A DNA stretch of 64,000 bases from Aquarana catesbeiana. Its lineage: Eukaryota; Chordata; Amphibia; Anura; Ranidae. Below the pieces are notes generated by a model. That model was not told the DNA's origin. It worked only from the letters and a program-made list of their open reading frames with translations, and made no database searches. Position 1 is the stretch's first letter; the number at the start of each line of letters is the position of its first letter. Made by a program: the position numbers and the translations under genes. The stretch lies in the NCBI RefSeq assembly GCF_042186555.1, contig NC_133324.1:68985544-69049543 (forward strand), written 5' to 3'. Positions 55,280 to 64,000 of the stretch are shown here, in pieces.

Positions 55280-56038
55280 TACTCTCCTATGTGTTTTACT
55301 TCAAAAAGGACAGTTGGTTTGTGAGGATTCAGGTACATTTCAAATATACAATGTGAAATGAACAAGGGACACCAACACCAAACAATCTCCTTGAGATTAA
55401 ATAATAAAAGATATCAATGGTGTTGGGGTAACTTGACACACAAAACACACCCAAAAATATTCTGGAGGAAAAATAAAAATAACATTGAACAAAGATCAGC
55501 CTTGGAAAAAATCCAAACATTAAAGAAAAAAAAAGGCTTAAAATCCAAAAAGAAAAAAAAAAAAAATATATAAAACTGTCAGATGTGACAACTAATAACA
55601 ATATATTAAGGGAATCCCACTAAAAAAACACAAATAAAACTTTGTGAGAAGTGTGTGTGAATATGAGCAGCAAAACTACTTAATTCTTGTCACATTATAA
55701 AGAAGAAGAGATTGCGCTGTATTAAACCATTTTTAACATTGCAGCGTGACGAAAGTGCTGTATCCATTGCGAACGCTAAGTTTACCAGAACGAGCTGTCC
55801 CGTGTCGGAATTTCTTCTGAGCATGCGTGGTACTTTATGTGTCGGAACAGGCCACACACGGTCGGAATTGACGCGATCGGATTTTGTTGTCGGAAAATTT
55901 TATCTCCTGCTCTCCAACTTTGTGTGTCGGAAAATCCGATGGAAAATGTCCGATGGCGCCCACACATGGTCGGAATTTCCGACAACACGCTCCGATCGGA
56001 CATTGTCCATCGGAAAATCCGACCGTGTGTACGGGGCA
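55280..56038. repeat. Harbinger right-terminal non-coding region
   Basis: An AT-rich stretch followed by many copies of TCGGAA/TTCCGA-type words (55790-56030) ending in the terminal repeat. These subterminal words resemble those of related MITEs and probably serve as transposase-binding sites. Confidence 0.55.
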
Positions 56039-56041
56039 TAA

Positions 56042-56136
56042 GTGTTCCCTTCACTGAAACTAAGGGGCCAAGCCAAATCCCTGAAAAACAACCCCACACC
56101 ATAACCCCCCCCCCCAATACTTTTGGTAATATAGTG
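56042..56136 (-). mobile_element. Tc1-family fragment, other half
   Basis: The minus strand encodes GGGVMVWGCFSG, a Tc1 transposase motif. It then jumps (internal deletion at a C-run) to the second inverted-repeat end, AATACTTTTGGTAATATAGTG, followed by TA. Together with 50083-50369 it brackets the Harbinger element. Confidence 0.75.
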
Positions 56137-56440
56137 TATGTCTTGCATTCACTGACAAAGAAAAGAGTATGGCATCCTGTTAATGGTGGCAGTGCCAACT
56201 GAGCAACCCCTTGTAGTCAATGTGCAGTGGGGGTCACAGCAGTGATTGTCAGCTTTATGTTATTGGTAATATGACTTACCAAAACAAATAGTAGAACTGC
56301 TAGACTTCTACAAGACCAGAGTGAGTTTTATTAATGTTAGTCCTCCTACTCCTTTACGCATTTCACTTCACTAGGAGCTTAGTCATAGAGTAACTCTTGT
56401 ACTAGATAGTATTCATAAAACTCATTCTGGGCTTTTAGAC

Positions 56441-56600
56441 CCCTTTCACACTACGGTGCTTTACAGGCGCCACAGCGCTAAAAATAGCGCCTGCATAGCA
56501 CCTGTAAAGCGCCGCTCCTGTCTCTCCAGTGTAAAAGCCCAAGTGCTTTCACACTGGAGCTGTGCACTTGCAGGACGTTAAAAAAACTCCTGCAAGCACC
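56441..56600. mobile_element. Harbinger-type MITE fragment
   Basis: CCCCTTTCACACTACGGTGC, then GCGCTAAAAATAGCGC and CTTTCACACTGGAGC follow the MITE at 11719-12139. The right end is missing. Confidence 0.65.
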
Positions 56601-56604
56601 TGAT

Positions 56605-57023
56605 GGGTTTTACTTCCTCTTTGTTCCCCTGCAAAGTAAAAGAATAATGGGCTAGTATACATCACATACTAGCCCATTATGTGGCACTTACCTGCAAACG
56701 AAGCCTGCGCAGTCCCCGCATTCATCTTTGCCCCTCTTCCTTCCGGGGCCGCGGACTCTGGCTCTGTGACTGGCCGGAGCCGCGTGACGTCACTCCCGTG
56801 CATGCACGCAGGAGCCATCAGTCACGGCACTTGCGAGTGACGAAACGGTACAAAGGGTCGTTTCTTCACAGCTCATGCTCCCCAATGACATCATTGGAGC
56901 AGTGTACAGCAAATATCCCCTAAACGGCGCACGTTTATAAGATATTTCCACTACCTATAGAAAAGCCTTATTCTAGGCTTAACTCTAGGCAAAAGTCACA
57001 ATCAGTGGTTTACAAGCACTTTA
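56605..57023. mobile_element. TTAA-ended MITE
   Basis: The right end reads GGTTTACAAGCACTTTAA (57023), the complement of the start at 60447. It contains ATGGGCTAGTATAC facing its complement and a CpG-rich middle. The left end is unclear. Confidence 0.5.
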
Positions 57024-57040
57024 ACAGCAGAGGTTAAACT

Positions 57041-57041
57041 G

Positions 57042-57087
<46 letters not shown>
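57041..57087. repeat. (AT)n microsatellite
   Basis: About 46 bases of alternating AT. Confidence 0.97.
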
Positions 57088-57089
<2 letters not shown>

Positions 57090-57090
<1 letters not shown>

Positions 57091-57679
57091 AGGTAGTGGC
57101 CATAGGGCATGTTTTTTTTTCATGTGAATTGTAACATTAATAAAAACTAGTTAATAACGTCCAAGCCGACAACAACAATAACATGTTAATCTTTGCTAGG
57201 TTACTGGAGGAATATACAGTATACATATTTGAATGTCATCCAGAATGGAGGGTGTGTGTGGTAGATTTACCGCATTTTATTACAGTAATTAGAAGTGAGA
57301 CATCTACCTAATTAAAGAGAAGCCTTTGACAAGGTAACACGTGACCTCGACTGACATAGACATTTAATATGATGAACAGGTCTCAAATATGTGATCTCCA
57401 AAATGGTCTGTAACATTATAGATATGGGGCTGGGGAAAGGTAGACTCTGTAATGCCCGGGCATGCCTAAATGCTTGTTTTGTCTATGCAGGACAAAAAAA
57501 AAAAAAATGTACTTACCTGATTTGATGCTTCCACAGGCTTTCTCCTAGCTGCATGACCAGTTCCCCAAAGGCAATCCTCTTCAGTGCTCTAGTGTCGGTA
57601 AAAGGCACTACATTGAAAGTGAGAGTACCAAGGGCTACTACCAAAAAGAGAGAGGGGCACCGACTGTCAGGGAGTGAGG
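57090..57679. other. No feature recognised
   Basis: No motif, terminal repeat or coding segment supported. Confidence 0.55.
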
Positions 57680-57971
57680 AACAAGGTAAGTATAGCTGCT
57701 TTTCCTGTTCCCCCTATACAAAACAAGGGATTAAACAGTGTGTTAACAAGGGGGACCCCTCCATTCACCAAAAAAGTGTACAAAGTGATCAAAGATAATA
57801 CACCAGTTTTTGACAAGTCCTTTACTGAAAAGTAAAAAACAATGTCCTCCAATGTAGATCTAGCCTCAATCACGCTGCCCACCACACCGCCAGACCTGAA
57901 AAAAGAAAAAAACCTCCGGTCTCGTCAAAGGCTCCTGCCGAATGCTTGCTCCTCCATCTGACATTTATTAA

Positions 57972-58770
57972 AGTGGTTGCAAAGTCAGAAGGTTTTTTTA
58001 TCTTAATGCATTGTATGCATTAAGATAAAAGGCCTTCTCTGTGCAGCAGCCTCCCTCATCCCCCCTAACACTTACCTGGGGTCCATCCAGTAGTGTATTT
58101 AGGTTTTGTGCTGCCCTAGGCCTGACTAAACCTGTGCACCCCCTTATTTAAATATTACCCACCCTTTTCTGTCAAGGTCACACCCCTTGCTGTTTAAGAC
58201 CCACCCTGAAATTTTCGAGTGGGGACACTAGATCTGAGGGCCGGGGGGAGCAATGGATCCCCCCCCACAGTTGCGGAAGCAGTGCGGCCGCTTTAAGGGG
58301 GCGCTAGACTAATTTGCCTCTCAGCCCAGTCTATCCATAAGACTGGCACTACACTAACAGCTGGCGGGGACTCTTTCCGTGCTGCCCCCCTGCAAAGTGC
58401 TGCCCTAGGCCTGGGCTTTGTCAACCTGGATACAGCATTGGGTCCATCTAGATCCAGTGCTGTTGCACGTAAGACTCGACTGTCCGTGATTCCCCTCCTC
58501 ATTGGCTGAGACAACAGCACAGCGCCATTGGCTCCCGCTGCTGTCAATCAAAGTCAGTGAGCCAATAATGAGAGTCACAGGGAGCTGAAGCTCGGCTCGG
58601 GTGCCCCCATAACAAACTGCTTGCTGTGTAGGCACTCAACAGGAGGGGGGAGCCAGGAGCACCGAGGAGGGACACGAGAAGAGGAGAATCTGGGCTGCTC
58701 TGTGCTAAACCAACTGCAACTATAACATGTTTGTTAATTTTAACGGAAAAAAAAAGACTTCAGTATCACT
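57972..58770. mobile_element. TTAA element (Kolobok/piggyBac-type MITE)
   Basis: 799 bp flanked by TTAA (57968-57971, 58771-58774), starting AGTGGTTGCAAAG. It has an internal palindrome ATCTTAATGCATTGTATGCA near 58000. Non-coding. It interrupts the centre of the palindromic hAT derivative and carries a nested hAT MITE. Confidence 0.75.
58088..58440. mobile_element. hAT MITE nested in the TTAA element
   Basis: 353 bp, CAGTAGTGTATTTAGG at the left and the complement of CAATGCTGTATCCAGG at the right, with an 8-bp duplication GGTCCATC (58080-58087, 58441-58448). GTGCTGCCCTAGGCCTG repeats occur near both ends. Confidence 0.85.
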
Positions 58771-59399
58771 TTAAATAGTCGGTGACCCTGTCCCCTTGTG
58801 ACGTTATCATCTGGGGCAAGCTGGATCGATGTCGTCACAGGGGGGTTGGGTCACCCACTGTTGCTGACGTTATCAGGTGACTTGGCCCCTTAGCTATTTA
58901 AGAAATGTCAGATGGAGGAGCAGGCAGTCGTCAAGAGCCTTCAACGAGACTGAAGGTTTTTTTTGCTTTTTTTTGGGTCCGGCGGTGCGGCAGGTGGCGT
59001 GACTGAGGATGGATCTACAGTGTGGGACAATGTTTTTTATTTTTTAATAAAGGACTTGTCAAAAACTTGTGTATTGTCTTTACGCACTTTGTATTGTCTT
59101 TGTCACTATGTACCCATTTAGGTACCCCGTACTCATTCACATGGGGGGGCTGGGATCTGGGGACCCCTGTCCGCAGACCCCCACAACCACAGCCTTGTGG
59201 GGAAGAAGCCCTTGTCCCCATCAACATGGGGACAAGGTGCTCTGGGGTCGGGGGCAGAGCCCTCCCACCCCAAATCACCCCCCCATGTTAAGGGCATGTG
59301 GCCTGGTATGGTTCAGGGGGGGGGCACTCGCTCCCCCCCCCCTTTTCCTGGCCTACCGGGCTGCAAGCTCAGAAAAGGGTCTGGTATGGAACTTGGGGT

Positions 59400-59630
59400 T
59401 CTCAAGCGAGAATAAATTCAGTTCCTCTAATCTTTCCTCATAGCGGAGCTCCTCCATGCCTCTTATCAGTTTTGTTGCCCTTCTCTGCACTTTCTCCAGT
59501 TCCCTGATATCCTTTTTGTGAACTCGTGCCCAAACCTGAACTGCATATTCCAGATGAGGTCTTACTAATGATTTGTACAGGGGCAAAAATGTTTTAATAC
59601 AAGAAAGGGTTTTGCTCGCTTTGAAAAGAA
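59400..59630 (-). pseudogene. CR1-like LINE RT tail fragment
   Basis: The minus strand reads LYKSLVRPHLEYAVQVWARV, ELEKVQRRATKLIRG and RLEELNLFSLE, the same C-terminal segment as 47650-47850. Confidence 0.85.
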
Positions 59631-59670
59631 GAGGAGCTCTGGGATGAGAATCAGGGTGATCTGAGCTGAT

Positions 59671-59671
<1 letters not shown>

Positions 59672-59727
<56 letters not shown>
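59672..59727. repeat. (AT)n microsatellite
   Basis: About 54 bases of alternating AT. Confidence 0.97.
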
Positions 59728-59731
<4 letters not shown>

Positions 59732-59789
59732 ATAGTGACCAAAGCATGTTCCCCTAATCTAAAATAAAATGTTGGTTTTATAGGCATTG

Positions 59790-60440
59790 TTTGGTAGAAA
59801 AGCTAATGATCGTTAGATTTTTAACCTACTATTGCGTACAAAGGCTTGCATACATCATGAAACTTCTAAGGACAATGCCCATCTGATGCTAGTGTTCTTT
59901 TTAACATACAAAGAAATGTGTCATCTAAGGTGAACCAAACACGCCTACAATTAAAACTGCTGATTAGATATTAGCCAGTGGAATCTATAAATGGTGCCAG
60001 TACAGTGCTTCCTAAATCTCTTAATGTAATTAATGCATACGTTAACGCTGAACTTGGGGCAGGTGAAAAGACGAACATTAGTGCAAAACTAATTGGGGAT
60101 TGATAAACAGGCATACACCTATATGAATAATAAAGAGAATTATTTCAGATTACAGCTCCCTATCACTCACAACAATACTAGGTGAAGGAAATAATAATAA
60201 AGAAATTTAGTTGAAGTGTGATCGAGGAAAAATAAGATCACCTTTATTATTTTCACATAGATTTATAAAATGTATACATATGGATCTCCCCAACTAAAGG
60301 AGATATCCAATATATAATATATGTTATAACACTTATCATTAAACTCAATAAAAGGAGCTTGCAAGTATAGAATGATACAATTAAGACCCAAATAGAAATT
60401 ATGTGACTGTTCAGAACCAACAATGTTATATATTTATGTT
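59790..60440. other. No feature recognised
   Basis: AT-rich, no supported feature. Confidence 0.55.
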
Positions 60441-60446
60441 TCCCCT

Positions 60447-60660
60447 TAAAGTGTTTGTAAACTTCAATGATTATTTGTACCTATAGGTAAGCTTATAACA
60501 AGGCTTACCTGGAGGTAGTGTAAATATCCCCTAAATGCACACTGTTTAGGATATATTTACTGTATATGCAATGCATACTAGCATATTATGCCTTTATTTT
60601 GCAGGTCAGAAAAAAAAAGGCAGCGGTTTACTTCCTCTTTAATTCTCCTGCTTGGAAAAC
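60447..60660. mobile_element. TTAA-ended MITE fragment
   Basis: Starts TTAAAGTGTTTGTAAAC and contains GGTAAGCTTATAAC facing AAGGCTTACC. Related to 56605-57023. The right end is missing. Confidence 0.5.
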
Positions 60661-60898
60661 ACAAATGTGGTAGTCTGAAAAACCAAGTGGCTCTTCAAAC
60701 AATAAGTGATAGAAAATGTATCCTGAAAAATGTACTGTATAAACAGCTTCATACTTGAAATGACCACTACTATGCACGTTGATAAAATATGCAGTCAATA
60801 ATTTCCAAAAGTATAACTTGGATATCTAGTAAAGTGCAAATGATTTTTCAGCTATAGCATAGTTTTTTTTTTAACGCTTAATATTTTTTTTTTGGGCA

Positions 60899-60970
60899 CA
60901 TTACTTTCAGGTACAGGGTACAGAAATGGGAACCACATTAGCCCCACCATATGTGAACCTGCAGTACAGT
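60899..60970 (+). pseudogene. Penelope-like RT fragment
   Basis: The frame reads HYFQVQGTEMGTTLAPPYVN, the PLE motif Q-x-x-G-x-x-M-G-x-x-x-A-P-x-Y-x-N-L. This short relic lies just upstream of the Tc1 at 61189; PLE-like sequence may resume after it at 62823. Confidence 0.72.
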
Positions 60971-61188
60971 AGTGCAGTGCTTCAACCCATCCAACTTATC
61001 ATACTATCAGAAGAGCAGCACCTGTGCCCAGACCATAGTGCATGAGCTGTTGAACAGCATCTGATTAAAAAAGTTTGGCAATTAGGTGTTCCACGATCAT
61101 AAAATCTTCTTTAATAACCACTTAAAGTCCACCCTATAGTAGTTTTACTGCTACAGGGGGCACCTCTGTGGTGGATCACATATATATA

Positions 61189-62820
61189 CAGTATCTCACA
61201 AAAGTGAATACACCCCTCACATTTTTGTAAATATTTTATTCTATCTTTTCATGTGACAACCCTGAAGAAATGACACTTTGCTACAATGTAAAGTAGTGAG
61301 TGTACAGCTTGTATAACAGTGTAAATTTGCAGTCTCCTCAAAATAACTCAACACACAGCCATTAATGTCTAAACCGCTGGCAACAAAAGTGAGTACACCC
61401 TTAAGTCTAAATGTCCAAATTGGGCCCAATTAGCCATATTCCCTCAATGGAGTCATGTGACTCATTAGTGTTACAAAGTCTCAGGTGTGAATGGGAAGCA
61501 GGTGTGTTAAATTTGGTGTTATCGCTCTCACTCTCTCATACTGGTCACTGGAAGTTCAACATGGCCCCTTATGGCAAAGAACTCTCTGAGGATCTGGAAA
61601 AAAGAATTGTTGCTCTACATAAAGATGGCCTATTCTATAAGAAGATTGCCAAGAACCTGAAACTGAGCTGCAGCACGGTGGCCAAGACCATACAGCCATT
61701 TAACAGGACAGGTTCCACTCAAAAAAGGCCTCGCCATGGTCAACCAAAGCTGTTGAGTGCACGTGCTCAGCGTCATATCCAGAGGCTGTCTTAGACAAAT
61801 GAGTGCTGCCAGCATTGCTGCAGAGGTTGAAGGGGTGGGGGGTCAGCCTGTCAGCGCTCAGACCATATGCCGCACACTGCATCAAATTGGTTTGTATGGC
61901 TGATGTCCCAGAAGGATGACTCTTCTAAACGTGATGCACAAGAAAACCCGCAAACAGTTTGCTGAAAACAAGCAGACTAAGGACATGAATTACTGGAACC
62001 ATGTCCTGTGGTCTGATGAGACCAAGATAAACCTATTTGGTTCAGATGGTGTCAAGCGTGTGTGGCAGCAACCAGGTGAGGAGTACAAAGACAAGTGTGT
62101 TCTGCCTACAGTCAAGCATGGTGGTGGGAGTGTCATGGTCTGGGGCTGCATGAGTGCTGCCGGAACTGGGGAGCTACAGTTTATTGAGGGAACCATGAAT
62201 GCCAATATGTACTGTGACATACTGAAGCAGAGCATGATCCCCTCCCTTCAGAGACTGGACCACAGGGCAGTATTCCAACACGATAACGACCTCAAACACA
62301 CCTCCAAGACGACCACTACCTTGCTAAAGAAGCTGAGGGTAAAAGTGATGGACTGGCCAAGCATGTTTCCAGACCTAAACCCTATTGAGCATCTGTGGGG
62401 CATCCTCAAACGAAAGGTGGAGGAGCGCAAGGTCTCTAACATCCACCAGCTCCGTGATGTCGTCATGGAGGAGTGGAAGAGGACTCCAGTGACAACCTAT
62501 GAAGCTCTGGTGAACTCCATGCCCAAGAGGGTTAAGGCAGTGCTGGAAAATAATGGTGGCCACACAAAATAGTGACACTTTGGGCCCAATTTGGACAGTT
62601 ATACTTAGGGGTGTACTCACTTCTGTTGCCAGCGGTTTAGACATTAATGGCTGTGTGTTGAGTTATTTTGAGGGGACAGCAAATTTACACTGTTATACAA
62701 GCTGCACACTCACTCCTTTACATTATAGCAAAGTGTAATTTCTTCAGTGTTGTCACATGAAAAGAAATAATAAAATATTTGCAAAAATTTGAGGGGTGTA
62801 CTCACTTTTGTGAGATACTG
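61189..62820 (+). mobile_element. Tc1 transposon (CAGTATCTCACAAAAGTG ends)
   Basis: 1632 bp with ~200-bp inverted repeats, outer ends CAGTATCTCACAAAAGTG, inner repeats of AGTGAGTACACCC type, flanked by TA (61187-61188, 62821-62822). Contains a decayed transposase gene. Confidence 0.95.
61561..62572 (+). pseudogene. Tc1 transposase, disrupted between DNA-binding and catalytic domains
   Basis: ATG at 61561 (MAPYGKELSEDLEKRIVALH) starts the paired-like DNA-binding region, stopping at 61794 after RAQRHIQRLS. A second frame (61916-62572) carries the DD34E core: D in LWSDETKINLFG, D in FQHDNDLKHTSK, E in PDLNPIEHLWG, ending NNGGHTK. The 61795-61915 stretch still encodes the second helix-turn-helix in broken frames. 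The catalytic half is uninterrupted, but no full protein can be made. Confidence 0.9.
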
Positions 62821-62822
62821 TA

Positions 62823-63380
62823 TATCCCATACAGCTGATCTCCGTTCCCAGTTGATGCCTTTTATGGGGAAATGCGTCTGATGGAGCATAACTTGTGACG
62901 TTATCACGCTGAACAGACAGCTGGCTTGAGCCGCGGCTGTTTCAATCTATTCTTTTTTTCGATGTGTTTTTATAGATGTTTTTATGGGTGTAAAGCCTGT
63001 GTTATCCGTCCTGAAAGATACATTTTTCGTTGGAACTTATTACACCATGAAGTACTCTTCTGTTCTCTATTAAATGAGACTTTTTAGGCTCCTACAAATC
63101 TGAGAGCGATCTCTGGACTGAGCTTTCCTTCTGATGGTCTGTCTGCAGCAGGTGGATTATTCCTTCTTGTGAGAAGACCAAAGGTGGATTGCGGGTTTGC
63201 CGGCAGGCTGATGCCCAATCGCTTTTGATCTCTATTATATGAGATCCTACAAATATGGTAAGCAGTTTGTGATATTACCCTTCATATCAGAACGCGGGAA
63301 TACTCTATCAATTGAAGATCTGATGTTTCTTTGGAATTCAGAGATTAACATATGGACTTTTTATTGTTTATGGTCTATTA
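62823..63380 (+). other. Possible PLE non-coding remainder
   Basis: Follows the Tc1 and contains the decayed hammerhead. No coding region or end is defined. 63480-63700 is T-rich without recognised features. Confidence 0.35.
62850..62890 (+). ncRNA. Decayed hammerhead-like motif
   Basis: TTGATGC, a short hairpin (CC...GG), GAAATGCGTC: three changes from CTGATGA ... GAAACGCGTC. It sits just right of the Tc1 that split a PLE relic. Confidence 0.3.
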
Positions 63381-63381
63381 C

Positions 63382-63384
<3 letters not shown>

Positions 63385-63432
<48 letters not shown>
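63385..63432. repeat. (AT)n microsatellite followed by poly-T
   Basis: Alternating AT run then a T run to 63451. Confidence 0.97.
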
Positions 63433-63435
<3 letters not shown>

Positions 63436-63707
63436 TTTTTTTTTTTTTTTTCTATTTACACATTGAATCTTTTTTTGATATTTTCTGATACATTTATCAT
63501 ATGCAGTATGGAATTTGTATTTATTTTTATGCACAGATTTACTTATATATGTTTCCATATATGTGCCTTTTGTATGCACACTCTTTTTTGTTTTCCATTC
63601 ATCTTGAGCTTTTAGTATTTAAGCTATCAGAGCTGCTGCATACAGTCACGTCACTTTGTTTGTTTTAGGTTATCACAAATATCCTTTTTTTTTTTTTTAT
63701 ATATATA

Positions 63708-63900
63708 TCCCATAGTTTGTAAACACTATAATTTTTACGCAAATCAATCAATATACACTTATAGGGATTTTTTTCCCAAAAATATGTAGCAGAATACATA
63801 TTGGCCTAAACTGATGAAGAAATTCGATTTTTTCAATTTTTTTTTATTGGATTTGTTTTATAGCAGAAAGTAAAAAATATTGTTCTTTTTTTTCAAAATT
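63708..63900. repeat. Diverged copy of piggyBac-family right-arm sequence
   Basis: GTTTGTAAACACTATAATTT, ATTGGCCTAAA and AGTAAAAAATAT parallel 46150-46340 in the same order, so this is a related, diverged element fragment. Confidence 0.6.
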
Positions 63901-63931
63901 GTTTTAAAATTTTGTTACTCTCGTTGGATCT

Positions 63932-64000
63932 TTAACCACTTCAGCCCCGGAAGGATTTTCCTGACCAGAGCACTTTTTGCGATTCGCCACTGCGCCGCTT
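63932..64000. mobile_element. Start of piggyBac-family element, cut by window end
   Basis: TTAA (63932-63935) then CCACTTCAGCCCCGGAAGG, the same end seen inverted at 46508-46530. TTAA is the piggyBac target site. Confidence 0.7.

Larger units (their letters stand above)
50370..56038. mobile_element. PIF/Harbinger element with transposase, Myb-like and MADF genes
   Basis: Right end GTGTGTACGGGGCA at 56038, followed by TAA (56039-56041), as in Harbinger elements and the MITE at 3630-3989. The left terminus and some adjoining Tc1 sequence are missing at about 50370. Gene order: transposase (plus, 50690-51448), Myb/SANT-like gene (minus, 53716-52405), MADF gene (plus, 53934-55002). The last two diverge from a CpG-rich region. 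It inserted into the decayed Tc1. Confidence 0.8.
57680..59400. mobile_element. Second palindromic hAT derivative, split at centre
   Basis: The left arm (57680-57967) and right arm (58775-59060) are inverted copies with the same plan as 28103-31024: a TATTTAAGAA-like box, a short exon-like stretch and AATAAAGGACTTGTCAAAAAC (59046). The right side continues into the GC-rich blocks shared with 30010-30300 (CCCTTGTCCCCATCAACATG). Outer ends are lost; at 59400 it abuts a LINE fragment. A TTAA element occupies its centre. Confidence 0.7.

Overview
The window looks like intergenic DNA of a frog, probably a ranid-type (neobatrachian) anuran. The evidence is the mix of vertebrate Tc1, hAT, PIF/Harbinger and piggyBac transposons, chromodomain Ty3/Gypsy elements, CR1-like LINEs, Penelope-like elements (PLEs), a DIRS relic and a V-SINE-like SINE, plus several terminal repeats typical of frog genomes. 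The species call is inference. I see no conventional host gene, rRNA, functional tRNA or CRISPR array. Almost everything recognisable is a transposable element or a simple repeat, and many are nested and can be ordered in time.

Layout. 1-2807: the 3' end of an hAT transposon with a 142-bp tandem array. 2985-4190: a TTAA-flanked relic split by a small PLE and a Harbinger MITE. 5055-5540: an (ATCT)n/(AT)n locus. 5821-6110: a MITE. 6132-9581 (minus) and 11269-16662 (plus): two oppositely oriented copies of one TA-flanked Tc1/mariner-like element with a three-exon transposase. The second copy carries a Harbinger MITE and a PLE with a hammerhead-ribozyme-like motif. 17659-27212: a three-layer nest. 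Gypsy B was hit by a PLE (12-bp target duplication), and that PLE was hit by Gypsy A (5.4 kb, two LTRs, 5-bp target duplication). 27213-31869: a CR1-like LINE (minus) interrupted by a 2.9-kb palindromic hAT derivative with a perfect 8-bp target duplication. 33722-48460: a second hAT copy (minus), split by a SINE, a LINE tail, an LTR fragment, a 1.6-kb Tc1, an unclassified insert, a 5.7-kb piggyBac-derived composite and a LINE. 48460-49440: a DIRS tyrosine-recombinase relic. 50083-56136: a decayed Tc1 that received a Harbinger element carrying a transposase, a Myb/SANT-like gene and a MADF-domain gene. 56441-64000: MITEs, a second palindromic hAT derivative split at its centre by a TTAA element, LINE and PLE fragments, another Tc1, and the start of a piggyBac-type element at the right edge.

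The most coherent multi-gene unit is the Harbinger element at 50370-56038. Its Myb-like gene (three exons, minus) and MADF gene (two coding exons, plus) diverge from a CpG-rich promoter region, with the transposase downstream. The least conventional structures are the palindromic hAT derivatives, whose arms each look like a miniature transcription unit, and the hammerhead-like motifs that mark PLE copies. Gypsy A shows a self-priming primer-binding site of the Tf1/sushi kind. All functional statements are read from sequence motifs; no database search was run.
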